This document shows positions 54,914 through 63,751 of a DNA stretch of 64,000 nt, in pieces. A model generated the notes under the pieces. That model was not told where the DNA came from, made no database searches, and saw only the letters and a list, made by a program, of their open reading frames with translations. Every line of letters starts with the position of its first letter. Position 1 is the first letter of the stretch. The DNA is from Clostridium puniceum (GTDB lineage Bacteria > Bacillota > Clostridia > Clostridiales > Clostridiaceae): contig NZ_LZZM01000153.1 of the NCBI RefSeq assembly GCF_002006345.1, positions 85,209-149,208 of the forward strand, read 5' to 3'. The translations under genes were made by a program, and so were the position numbers.

Positions 54914-56278
54914 ATGAATATAAAGAAAATAATAACTTCAATTCTTTCAACTACATTAATTACTAGTATGTTAGTAGGATGTGGCAATAGTGCAAGCACA
55001 GTAGCAAATGAAAAAGCAAATGGTGAAATTGTCACATTAACATATACTACGTGGGGAAGTACAAATGAAGTGGAGGCACAAACTAAGGCAGTCAAAGAGT
55101 TTGAAAAGAATAATCCTAATATAAAAGTAAAGCTTCAACATATACCAACAGATTATGATACTAAATTAGCAACTATGGTAGCAGGAAATACAGCGCCAGA
55201 TGTAGCATTAATGTTTAAAACTACAGCATTATCATGGGCTGATGAAGGAAAGATAAAAAACATATCACCTCTTTTAGAAAAAGATAATGAAATAAAAGAA
55301 GATACCTATATAGATGGATCATTTATACACGCAGACAAAGATAGCATAATAGGAATTACTCCTTGTCAAGAAGTTTTCGGGTTATATTACAATGTTGATG
55401 CATTTAAAGAAGCAGGAGTAGAATTACCACCAGCTAAAAGTTCCAACGCTTGGACTTGGGATCAATTCGTTGAAGTGTGTAAAAAATTAACAATAGATCA
55501 AAGTGGAAAGAATGCAACAGAAGAAGGCTTTGATCCAGAGAATATTAAACAATATGGAATAAATATGCCAAGCGTTTATTGGCAAACATTTTTAAATCTT
55601 AACGATGTTAAATATGTTAGCGATGATGGAATGAAATCAAATTTAACTAATCCGACTGTTACTGATACAGTTCAAAAGCTTGCAGATTTATGTGTTAAAT
55701 ATCATGTTGCTCCATCACCAGCACAATCTAAAACATTACCAGCTCCAGCAATAGCGCTGCAATCAAAAAAGATTGCTATGGATTGGGATGGACAATGGGT
55801 ACAGCTTGATTTAGCAAATGCTAAGGTCAATTATGATGTTGGAGTGCTTCCTAAAATGAAAAATAATAAAACCACATTATTTGGTGAAGTTATGTGTATG
55901 TTCAATAGTACTAAACATCCAGAAGAAGCTTGGAAATTCCTAAAATGGATGAGCTCAGGAGAAGGTACTAAAGATTTAATTACTAGTGGATTATGGTTAC
56001 CAACAGTTAAAAGCTGGTATACAGATCAAGATAAAATTAAGGAGTGGGTTATAAAACCTGGACATCCTGATGGATTTAAGGATGCAATTTTAGAACAAGC
56101 ACTTAATAATAGTGTTCCAGATTGTAATTATTATATAAAGAATTCTGTTAAGATAGGTTCGATTATAGGACCTGCTCTAGATCAAGTTTGGAGTGGTGAA
56201 AAAACAGCGAAAGAAGCACTAGCAGAAGTTGAACCTGATGTGATACCAGAACTTAAAGGCGTTTATACTAACAAATAA
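54914..56278 (+). CDS. ABC transporter sugar-binding lipoprotein 2
   Basis: 454 residues. Lipoprotein signal with lipobox L-V-G-C, Cys23, followed by the family 1 solute-binding pattern (VTLTYTTWGSTNEVEAQTKA, NTAPDVALMF, KIAMDWDGQWVQ). AGGGGGAGAG precedes the ATG. First of a binding-protein and two-permease set under the YesMN pair. The substrate is probably an oligosaccharide linked to GH127 and GH1 action. Confidence 0.9.
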   Translation: MNIKKIITSILSTTLITSMLVGCGNSASTVANEKANGEIVTLTYTTWGSTNEVEAQTKAVKEFEKNNPNIKVKLQHIPTDYDTKLATMVAGNTAPDVALMFKTTALSWADEGKIKNISPLLEKDNEIKEDTYIDGSFIHADKDSIIGITPCQEVFGLYYNVDAFKEAGVELPPAKSSNAWTWDQFVEVCKKLTIDQSGKNATEEGFDPENIKQYGINMPSVYWQTFLNLNDVKYVSDDGMKSNLTNPTVTDTVQKLADLCVKYHVAPSPAQSKTLPAPAIALQSKKIAMDWDGQWVQLDLANAKVNYDVGVLPKMKNNKTTLFGEVMCMFNSTKHPEEAWKFLKWMSSGEGTKDLITSGLWLPTVKSWYTDQDKIKEWVIKPGHPDGFKDAILEQALNNSVPDCNYYIKNSVKIGSIIGPALDQVWSGEKTAKEALAEVEPDVIPELKGVYTNK

Positions 56279-56304
56279 GAAAATTAGAGAGAGGTGACAA
56301 TTTT

Positions 56305-57261
56305 ATGGCAAGTGTTAGTACAAAAGCTATGGAAAATACAAATAAAAATATAAAAGAAAAAAGCAATAAAAAAATATCTATAGAGAAAAAGAATATTATA
56401 TATGGATTACTATTTGCTTCTCCTGTAATATTAGGATTTATAATTTTTGTTATGGGACCTATGATTGGAAGTGGATATTTTAGCTTAACAGATTATAGGA
56501 TTGCTAGTACTCCAAAGTGGGTAGGCTTTGATAATTATAAAAATTTATTCACTAATAAAGACCCATTTTTTTATAAATCCTTATTAGTTACAGCTTTTTA
56601 TGTATTTTTAAGTGTTCCAATTCAAATTATAGTTGCTCTGCTTGTTGCTATGGTTTTAAATAGAGATGTTAAAGGGCAAGGAATATTTAGAACTATATTT
56701 TACCTTCCAACTATTGTGCCAGTAGCTGCTTCTTCAATGATTTGGATATGGCTTATGGATCCAGATTTAGGCTTACTTAATAATATTCTAAAGGTCATAG
56801 GATTACCTACTTCAAAATGGATATTTGATGAAAAAACTGTAGTTCCATCATTAATACTTATGAGTTTATGGACTATAGGAAGTACCGTCATAATATTTCT
56901 TGCAGGATTGCAGGGAGTACCAAAGCAATTATATGAGGCTGTTGAAATAGATGGTGGAAATGGATTTCATAAATTTATTAATATAACTATTCCCATGATA
57001 ACACCAACATTATTTTTTAATCTTGTCATGGGATTTATCAATGGCTTTCAAGTATTTACTGAAGCATACATTATGACATCAGGTGGTCCTAATAATGCAA
57101 GTTTATTTTATGCATTTTATTTATATAAAGAAGCTTTTACCAATTTCAGAATGGGAAATGCGTGTGCTCTTGCTTGGATATTATTCATAATAATATCAAT
57201 ATTTACTTTCATAATTTTTAGAACATCTAAATGGGTATACTATGAAGGAGATGGCCAATAA
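56305..57261 (+). CDS. Sugar ABC transporter permease 3 (MalF type)
   Basis: 318 residues with six predicted spans. The ATPase-contacting EAA-type loop reads YEAVEIDGGNGFHKFINITIP. The last base of its stop codon is shared with the start of the next permease (TAATG), so translation is coupled. Part of the second importer. Confidence 0.9.
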   Translation: MASVSTKAMENTNKNIKEKSNKKISIEKKNIIYGLLFASPVILGFIIFVMGPMIGSGYFSLTDYRIASTPKWVGFDNYKNLFTNKDPFFYKSLLVTAFYVFLSVPIQIIVALLVAMVLNRDVKGQGIFRTIFYLPTIVPVAASSMIWIWLMDPDLGLLNNILKVIGLPTSKWIFDEKTVVPSLILMSLWTIGSTVIIFLAGLQGVPKQLYEAVEIDGGNGFHKFINITIPMITPTLFFNLVMGFINGFQVFTEAYIMTSGGPNNASLFYAFYLYKEAFTNFRMGNACALAWILFIIISIFTFIIFRTSKWVYYEGDGQ

Positions 57262-58097
57262 TGAGGAATAAAAAAAGGACAGTTTCAAAAATAGCAACAT
57301 ATACAATTTTGATAATGATATCATTCATATGTTTAGTTCCATTTTATTGGATGATAAGAAGTTCATTAATGGATATGTCACAAATATTTACAATGCCTCC
57401 AATATGGATTCCGGACCCAATAAGATTCAGTAATTATAAAGAAGCATTAACTTTGCTTCCTTTTGCAAAATATTTTTCCAATACATTATTTATTGTTGTA
57501 TTAACAGTTCTAGGTACAGTAATTACGAGTTCATTATGTGCTTATAGCTTTTCGAGAATAAATTGGAAAGGTAGAGATATAGTGTTTGGAATATTATTAA
57601 CTGCTATGATGATACCATTTGCGGTTACACTTATACCAACATTTATAGGGTGGCAAAAGCTTGGATTAGTTAATACCTATGTTCCGTTAGTAGTTCCTGC
57701 TTGGTTCGGCGGAGGAGTATTTAATGTATTTTTATTAAGGCAATTTTTTCGAACTATTCCAAAGGAATTGGACGAAGCAGCGCGTATTGATGGTGCTAAT
57801 CATTTTATTATATATTCTAAAATAATTCTTCCATTAAGTAAGCCTTCTTTAATTGTAGTTGGACTATTCTCCTTTATGGGTTCATGGAATGACTTTTTAG
57901 GACCATTAGTATATTTAAATGATAGCGATAAATTTACACTTTCTCTTGGGCTTATGCAATTTAATGGAATGTATACCGCACAATGGCAATATATGATGGC
58001 AGCTTCAGCTGTAGTTGTATTACCTATAGTTATCATATTTTTCATAGGACAAAAGTATTTTATTGAGGGTATAGCAATGACTGGAATGAAGGGATAA
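57261..58097 (+). CDS. Sugar ABC transporter permease 4 (MalG type)
   Basis: 278 residues with six predicted spans and EAA loop DEAARIDGANHFIIYSKIILP. Overlaps permease 3 by one base. No ATPase gene follows; the MsmK-type protein at 29672 is the likely energiser of this pair too. Confidence 0.9.
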   Translation: MRNKKRTVSKIATYTILIMISFICLVPFYWMIRSSLMDMSQIFTMPPIWIPDPIRFSNYKEALTLLPFAKYFSNTLFIVVLTVLGTVITSSLCAYSFSRINWKGRDIVFGILLTAMMIPFAVTLIPTFIGWQKLGLVNTYVPLVVPAWFGGGVFNVFLLRQFFRTIPKELDEAARIDGANHFIIYSKIILPLSKPSLIVVGLFSFMGSWNDFLGPLVYLNDSDKFTLSLGLMQFNGMYTAQWQYMMAASAVVVLPIVIIFFIGQKYFIEGIAMTGMKG

Positions 58098-58107
58098 ATA
58101 TAATATA

Positions 58108-58163
58108 AATGGGTTGTATAAGAATGTAAAGATTTTATATTCTTATACAACCCATTATTTTTA
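58108..58163 (+). terminator. Intrinsic terminator after the second importer
   Basis: Perfect 18-bp stem starting AATGGGTTGTATAAGAAT (58108-58125), complement at 58139-58156, then ATTTTTA. One of the strongest hairpins in the window. Confidence 0.9.
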
Positions 58164-58353
58164 TTTATAATCAAATGAAAGCTTGTATTTTTATTTAAAG
58201 ATTTATAATACTTTATAAAAATATAGCTATTTCAATAAAAAGACATAACATATATTGAATACTTTAAAATAACGTAGTATAATTAATCTAATAAATAATA
58301 GTAAGGGTAGCAATTATAATGAAATTTATCAAATAGATTAGGAGGAATTTTGA

Positions 58354-59232
58354 GTGTCTTATTTAATAGGAATTGATATTGGTGGGACTAACTTACGAGC
58401 AGCCGTTATTTCAAAAGAAGGAAATATATTAGAGATTTTCAAAATTGAAAATGAAGTAATAAAAGGACCAGCTTACAATTTAGATAAATTAATAAATAAA
58501 ATAAAGATAAATTGGAATAAATATAAATTTGAAAAAGTAGGAGTGGGAGCACCAGGTCCTTTAGATCTTAAAGTTGGAAAGTTACTAAATCCAGTTAATT
58601 TAAAGGGATGGGAAAATTTTAATATTAAAAAATACTTAAGTGAAAAATTAAAATTACCTGTTCAAATTAATAATGATGCTAATGTAGCAGGTCTTGCAGA
58701 AAGTTTGGTGGGAAGTGCTAAAGAATGTGAATCCGTATTCTATATAACGGTTTCTACAGGAGTTGGTGGTGCTTTAATCCTTGATAAGAAGATTATAAAT
58801 GGAGCACATAGCCAAACAGCAGAAATTTACAATATGATAATAAATGAAGATAAATATAGTCACGTGGGTTTGAATAAAGGTGGATTAGAAGGACAGTGTA
58901 GTGGAGTTCATATAGCAAGAATTGCATCTCAAGCGTATGGAAAAACATTAAGTACAAAAGAAGTTTTTGATTTATATGAAAATAATGATGAAAAAGCTGT
59001 ACAAGTAATAGAAAAATGGGTAGATAATATTTCAATTGGAATTGCTAATATAATTGCAGTAGTAGATCCAGAAACTGTAGTTATTGGTGGTGCTGTAATG
59101 ATAAATAATCCTTATTTATTATCTAAGGTTATTGAAAGCGCAAAGACAAAAGTAGCAGATCCAGCTATGGTAGATATAAGGATGGCAGAAATTGGAGATA
59201 ATGCGGGTCTTATTGGAGCAGCAATGCTTTAA
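58354..59232 (+). CDS. ROK-family sugar kinase
   Basis: 292 residues starting at GTG with AGGAGG upstream. ATP-binding DIGGTNLRA, sugar-binding and catalytic NNDANVAG (Asp) and TGVGGAL. The usual ROK zinc motif CxCGxxGC is replaced by GLEGQCSG, with a single Cys. Probably a glucokinase, mannokinase or N-acetylmannosamine-kinase-like enzyme phosphorylating hexose released in the cytosol. Ahead of the GH1 gene with a small hairpin (59260-59279) between them. Confidence 0.85.
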   Translation: MSYLIGIDIGGTNLRAAVISKEGNILEIFKIENEVIKGPAYNLDKLINKIKINWNKYKFEKVGVGAPGPLDLKVGKLLNPVNLKGWENFNIKKYLSEKLKLPVQINNDANVAGLAESLVGSAKECESVFYITVSTGVGGALILDKKIINGAHSQTAEIYNMIINEDKYSHVGLNKGGLEGQCSGVHIARIASQAYGKTLSTKEVFDLYENNDEKAVQVIEKWVDNISIGIANIIAVVDPETVVIGGAVMINNPYLLSKVIESAKTKVADPAMVDIRMAEIGDNAGLIGAAML

Positions 59233-59259
59233 ATCAGTTAAGAGTTAAAAGTTTAGGAA

Positions 59260-59279
59260 GAAAAGCCTAATGGCTTTTC
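59260..59279 (+). repeat. Short perfect hairpin before the GH1 gene
   Basis: GAAAAGCC-TAAT-GGCTTTTC; no T run on this strand, so a weak or intercistronic element. Confidence 0.4.
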
Positions 59280-59360
59280 AAAATAATAATATTAAAATTA
59301 CAATAACGAGTTAACTTAATAAAAAGTAATAATAGACATGAAAAAGTAGGAGGATAAGAG

Positions 59361-60758
59361 ATGAGTATAAAATTTAAGTTCCCAGAAAATTTTTGGTGGG
59401 GTTCAGCAACATCAGGTCCACAAAGTGAAGGCAGATTTAACAAAAAACATGATAGTGTATTTGACTATTGGTTTGATATAGAACCAGAAGCATTTTTTGA
59501 TGGAGTTGGTCCGAATGTAGCATCAAATTTTTATAATAGCCATAAGGAAGATTTAGAATTAGTAAAAGAAACAGGATTAAATAGTTTTAGAACATCAATT
59601 CAATGGACAAGGCTAATAAAAGATTTTGAAACTGGAGAAGTAGATGAAGATGGAGTAAGATTTTATAACGAAGTAATTGACGAATGTATTAAAAATAATC
59701 TTCTTCCAGTAATGAATTTGCATCACTTCGACTTGCCTGTTGAGTTATATGATAAATATGGAGGATGGGAATCTAAACATGTAGTAGATTTATTTGTGAT
59801 ATTTGCTAAGAAATGTTTTGATTTATTTGGAGATAGAGTTAAATATTGGACAACATTTAATGAACCTATGGTAGTAGTTGAAGGAGAATATTTATATGAA
59901 TTTCATTATCCTAAATTAGTTGATGGTAAAAAGGCTGTTCAAGTAATGTTCAACTTAAACTTAGCATCAGCAAAAGTTATTCAAGCTTTTAAAGAAATGG
60001 GATGTAATAAGGAAGGTGGAAAAATAGGAATAGTTCTTAATTTAACACCCGCATATCCAAGATCAAATAGTGAAGAGGATATGAAAGCTTCTAAAATAGC
60101 CGATAGTTATTTCAATACTTCATTTTTAGATCCAGCTGTTAAAGGACATTTTCCTGAAATACTTGTAGAAATACTAGAAAAAGATAAGGTTATATGGGAA
60201 GCAACACAAGAAGAGTTAGAAATAATTAAGAACAATACAATAGATTTCTTAGGGGTTAACTATTATCAACCAAGAAGGGTAAAGGCAAAGGAATCTGAAA
60301 TTGATAAGTCAAAGGGATGGATGCCAGACGAATACTTTGATAATTATGAAATGCCAGGAAGAAGAATGAATCCTTATAGAGGATGGGAAATATATCCACA
60401 ATGTATGTATGATATAGCGATTAATATAAGAGATAATTATGACAATATCCCTTGGTATATATCTGAAAATGGTATGGGTGTTGAAGGGGAAGAAAAGTAT
60501 ATAAATAAAGATGGAGTAATAGAAGATGATTACAGAATTGATTTTTATAAAGAACATTTAGAATATCTTCATAAGGGAATAAGTGAAGGTTCAAACTGCT
60601 TTGGATATCATACATGGACTCCAATTGACTGTTGGTCATGGTCTAATGCATATAAAAATAGATATGGATTTATTGCTGTAGATTTAGTAAATCAAAAGAA
60701 GACTATTAAAAAATCTGGAAGGTGGATTAAAGAAGTTGTGGAAAACAATGGATTTTAA
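59361..60758 (+). CDS. GH1 glycosidase, candidate 6-phospho-beta-glucosidase
   Basis: 465 residues of family GH1. Acid/base Glu168 (TTFNEPM) and nucleophile Glu369 (ISENGMG), with the N-terminal FWWGSATSGPQSEG. The phosphate-binding region reads S426-W-S-N-A-Y-K-N433-R-Y435: it matches the SWSNGY-x-K-R-Y motif of 6-phospho-galactosidases at Ser and Tyr, but the key Lys is Asn with a Lys one residue before. The position taken by Glu in non-phospho beta-glucosidases is not Glu. So it probably acts on a phosphorylated disaccharide made by the BglK-like kinases downstream; a non-phospho role remains possible. Confidence 0.85.
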   Translation: MSIKFKFPENFWWGSATSGPQSEGRFNKKHDSVFDYWFDIEPEAFFDGVGPNVASNFYNSHKEDLELVKETGLNSFRTSIQWTRLIKDFETGEVDEDGVRFYNEVIDECIKNNLLPVMNLHHFDLPVELYDKYGGWESKHVVDLFVIFAKKCFDLFGDRVKYWTTFNEPMVVVEGEYLYEFHYPKLVDGKKAVQVMFNLNLASAKVIQAFKEMGCNKEGGKIGIVLNLTPAYPRSNSEEDMKASKIADSYFNTSFLDPAVKGHFPEILVEILEKDKVIWEATQEELEIIKNNTIDFLGVNYYQPRRVKAKESEIDKSKGWMPDEYFDNYEMPGRRMNPYRGWEIYPQCMYDIAINIRDNYDNIPWYISENGMGVEGEEKYINKDGVIEDDYRIDFYKEHLEYLHKGISEGSNCFGYHTWTPIDCWSWSNAYKNRYGFIAVDLVNQKKTIKKSGRWIKEVVENNGF

Positions 60759-60842
60759 TTAAGGAATAATCCAAGAAATAACAAGCTAGAATACTAGTTT
60801 ATTTTATTTCACACGTCTAAAGTTAGGAAATAATAAATATGG

Positions 60843-60875
60843 AGCTGTCTTAAAAATAATTATTTTAAGACAGCT
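60843..60875 (+). repeat. Perfect hairpin between GH1 and the first BglK-like gene
   Basis: 13-bp perfect stem AGCTGTCTTAAAA / TTTTAAGACAGCT, ending about 15 bp before the ribosome binding site, with only a loose T stretch after it. May be a weak terminator or control element. Confidence 0.55.
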
Positions 60876-60904
60876 AATTGAATTTTATATGAGGAGGATC
60901 ACAA

Positions 60905-61807
60905 ATGAGGAATTTTATGGTGTTTGATGTGGGGGGAACTTCCACTAAGTGGTCTATAATTGATGAATCAGGTGATTTTAAAGAAAGTAATAAATTTGAT
61001 TGTCTAAATACAGTTGATGAATTTTTCGATGAATTAATTAAAATATCTAATGAAATGAAGGAAAAATATGATGTTAAAGGAATTGCAATAAGTGCACCAG
61101 GAGCTGTAGATAGTGATACAGGAATAATTGGTGGAATAACTGCCATACCTTATATACATGGTCCCAATTTTAAAGAGATAATAACTAGTGGTACAAATTT
61201 AACTGTAGAAGTTGAGAATGATGCCAATTGTGCTGCACTTGGAGAGTGTTGGCTTGGAGCAGGCAAGAATAATAAGGATTTAGCCTTTGTTGTTTGTGGA
61301 ACAGGAATAGGCGGAGCTATAGTTAAAGATAAAAAAGTTCATGTTGGAATACATAAACATGGTGGAGAATTTGGTTATTGTTCAATAAATTTTGACTTAG
61401 ATAAATCTAAAGCTACAAATTGGAGTCAAGCAGGATCTACTATAGCATTAGCAAGAAATGTTGCTCAGCTAAAAGGGTTAGATGAAGATAGTATTAATGG
61501 AATTGAAGTTTTTGAAATGTGCAGTAAAGGTGATAAAATTGCTATTCAAGAGGTAAATAAATATTACTTTATTATGGCAGTAGGAATATACAATATACAA
61601 TATATTTTTGATCCAGAAGTTATTATTTTAGGTGGAGCAATAAGTGAAAGACTAGAATATGTTGATGAAATAAATAAAAGATTAGATATAATGATGAATA
61701 GTGAGTTAGAAGGAACAATTAAACCAGTCATAAAAACATGCCAGTTTGGAAATAATGCTAATAAACTTGGTGCGTTATATAATTATCTTCAAAGAGAAAA
61801 AAATTAA
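60905..61807 (+). CDS. BglK-like ROK kinase, copy 1
   Basis: 300 residues. ATP-binding DVGGTSTKW, the segment KGIAISAPGAVDSDTGIIGG, catalytic ENDANCAALGE (Asp), GTGIGGAI and HKHGGEFGYC resemble Klebsiella BglK beta-glucoside kinase (recalled), which phosphorylates cellobiose-type disaccharides. It lacks the ROK zinc Cys motif, as BglK does. AGGAGG precedes the ATG. Tandem with a second copy 47 bp downstream, to which it is about 70% identical by eye. Confidence 0.85.
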   Translation: MRNFMVFDVGGTSTKWSIIDESGDFKESNKFDCLNTVDEFFDELIKISNEMKEKYDVKGIAISAPGAVDSDTGIIGGITAIPYIHGPNFKEIITSGTNLTVEVENDANCAALGECWLGAGKNNKDLAFVVCGTGIGGAIVKDKKVHVGIHKHGGEFGYCSINFDLDKSKATNWSQAGSTIALARNVAQLKGLDEDSINGIEVFEMCSKGDKIAIQEVNKYYFIMAVGIYNIQYIFDPEVIILGGAISERLEYVDEINKRLDIMMNSELEGTIKPVIKTCQFGNNANKLGALYNYLQREKN

Positions 61808-61853
61808 TATTGAAAATGAATTAAAAATAAATTAAGAAATAGGGGGATTAGAA

Positions 61854-62765
61854 GTGGATAAATTTATGGTTTTTGATATTGGTGGAAGTGCTGTAAAGTG
61901 GTCTGTAATTAATCAAAGTGGAAAAATCCTTGAAAGTAATAAATTTAAAATTTCAGATAATAAGGATGAATTTTTTAATAAATTAGGAAAAATAACTAAT
62001 GAAATGAAAGAAAAATATGATGTAAAAGGAATTGCAATAAGTGCACCAGGAGCAGTAGATAGCGAAACAGGAGTAATTGGTGGGGCAAGTGCTATTCCAT
62101 ATATACATGGACCAAATTTTAAAGAAATTTTAAAGGAACTTACAAATTTAAAGGTAGAGCTTGAAAACGATGCTAACTGTGCAGCTCTTGGAGAATGTTG
62201 GCTTGGTGCTGGTAAGGAAAATAAAGATTTAGCTTTTGTAGTATGTGGTTCAGGAATAGGTGGCGCTATAGTTAAAGACAAAAAGATACATGGTGGAATT
62301 CATAAGCATGGTGGAGAGTTTGGTTATTGTTCAGTAAGTTGTGAATTAGATGGAGAACCTAAATTCACTAGTTGGAGTCAAGCAGGATCTACTACTGCAT
62401 TAGCTAAAAAAGTAGCAAAATTAAAAGGCTTAGAAGAAGGTGGTCTTGATGGAGTTGAAGTTTTTGAATTATGTAATAAAGGCGACGAAATAGCACTTCA
62501 AGAAGTAAATAAGTATTACTTTATTATGGCAGTAGGAATATATAACATTCAATACACTTATGATCCAGAAGTCATTATTTTAGGTGGAGCAATAAGTGAA
62601 AGACCAGAATATGTGGAAGAAATAAATAAGAGATTAGATGCACTTATGAATAGTGATTTAGAGGGAACAATAAAACCAGTTCTTAAAAAATGTGAATTTG
62701 GAAATGATGCAAATAAATTAGGTGCATTATATAATTATCTTCAAAGACAATCATATATTGATTAA
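61854..62765 (+). CDS. BglK-like ROK kinase, copy 2
   Basis: 303 residues starting at GTG with AGGGGG upstream. DIGGSAVKW, ENDANCAALGECWLGAGK and HKHGGEFGYC are shared with copy 1. A recent-looking tandem duplication; differences concentrate in the region around 165-200 and in the ATP-binding loop (GTSTKW against GSAVKW), which suggests some divergence of substrate. Probably feeds phosphorylated disaccharide to the GH1 enzyme at 59361. Confidence 0.85.
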   Translation: MDKFMVFDIGGSAVKWSVINQSGKILESNKFKISDNKDEFFNKLGKITNEMKEKYDVKGIAISAPGAVDSETGVIGGASAIPYIHGPNFKEILKELTNLKVELENDANCAALGECWLGAGKENKDLAFVVCGSGIGGAIVKDKKIHGGIHKHGGEFGYCSVSCELDGEPKFTSWSQAGSTTALAKKVAKLKGLEEGGLDGVEVFELCNKGDEIALQEVNKYYFIMAVGIYNIQYTYDPEVIILGGAISERPEYVEEINKRLDALMNSDLEGTIKPVLKKCEFGNDANKLGALYNYLQRQSYID

Positions 62766-62923
62766 TTTTTAAGAGAAAGGTACAAATGGCTAGAGGAATT
62801 TTGAAATTCATGTTTATTTTAGATATATGGTAAAAATTTTAAGACTATATAAGTAAATAATATGGAGAAGATAAAAATTTCAAAATAATACTATTGGGGG
62901 TATGTTATAAGGAGGCAATATAT

Positions 62924-63634
62924 ATGTCAAAATACGAAGAAATAGCACAAGATATACGGCAAGCAATACTAAGTGGAAAGTATAGTCCTAATGAGCAACT
63001 ACCCTTAGAAAAGGAAATGTGTTCATCATATGGTGTTAGTAGAATTACTATAAAAAAGGCTGTTGATGAGCTTGTTATTCAAGGATTAGTTATAAAAAGA
63101 AGAGGATCAGGAACCTTTGTAAAATCAGTGAATGATGAGGATGTTGAAGAATTAGGTTCAGTTAAACAATTTGGCGGGTTCTCAGAAACCAACAAAGAGA
63201 AAAAAGTATCTTCTAGTATTATTAAGTTTGAAGTTATTCACCCAACAGATGAAATTGCAACTAAATTAAAAATTACTTGTGATGATTTTGTATATTATAT
63301 AGTAAGAGCTAGGTATGCAGATAATGAGCCATATGTAATTGAATACACATATATGCCAATAGGACTTATACATGGGATAAAAACGGATATTTTAATGAAT
63401 TCAATTTATAATTATATAGAAAAAAATCTTAAATTAAAAATAAAAAGTGCACATAGAACAGTTCGTGCAATTTTGCCAAATGAAATTGAACAGGAATGGT
63501 TAAAAATAGATAAGAATATGCCTATATTAGAGGTTGAACAAGTTGGATTTTTAGATAATGGGCAATCATTTGAATATTCAAAATCACATCATAGAAGTGA
63601 CAAGATTGAGATTAGAACTGTAAGTATTAAGTAA
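62924..63634 (+). CDS. GntR-family regulator, HutC subfamily (UTRA domain)
   Basis: 236 residues: N-terminal GntR winged HTH (YEEIAQDIRQAILSGKYSPN, LPLEKEMCSSYGVSRITIKKA, IKRRGSGTFV) and C-terminal UTRA effector-binding domain (DEPYVIEYTYMPIG-like segment). AAGGAGG before 62924 decides the start; an upstream in-frame ATG at 62894 has none. UTRA repressors sense sugar phosphates, so it likely responds to a product of the upstream kinases and controls the ROK-GH1 genes. Confidence 0.9.
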   Translation: MSKYEEIAQDIRQAILSGKYSPNEQLPLEKEMCSSYGVSRITIKKAVDELVIQGLVIKRRGSGTFVKSVNDEDVEELGSVKQFGGFSETNKEKKVSSSIIKFEVIHPTDEIATKLKITCDDFVYYIVRARYADNEPYVIEYTYMPIGLIHGIKTDILMNSIYNYIEKNLKLKIKSAHRTVRAILPNEIEQEWLKIDKNMPILEVEQVGFLDNGQSFEYSKSHHRSDKIEIRTVSIK

Positions 63635-63706
63635 TATTTAATGATTATAAGAAAATTTATACTTATAATAGGTTGTTGAATAACTAATTTTTACAAATAG
63701 TTATTT

Positions 63707-63751
63707 AAGAAAATATTCATAGGAATCAAAGGTTCCAAGGATATTTTCTTG
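63707..63751. repeat. Inverted repeat at the end of the transposase gene
   Basis: AAGAAAATAT / ATATTTTCTT flanking 25 bp, spanning the stop codon of the partial transposase. A second inverted repeat AATAACTA / TAGTTATT lies at about 63679-63705. Either may act as a terminator; an IS end should lie near here, but I cannot define the terminal repeat with only one end visible. Confidence 0.4.

Noticed and set aside
59308..59325. ATAACGAGTTAACTT before the GH1 gene as a LacI operator
   Set aside because: The spacing between half sites differs by two bases from the other sites and symmetry is lost.
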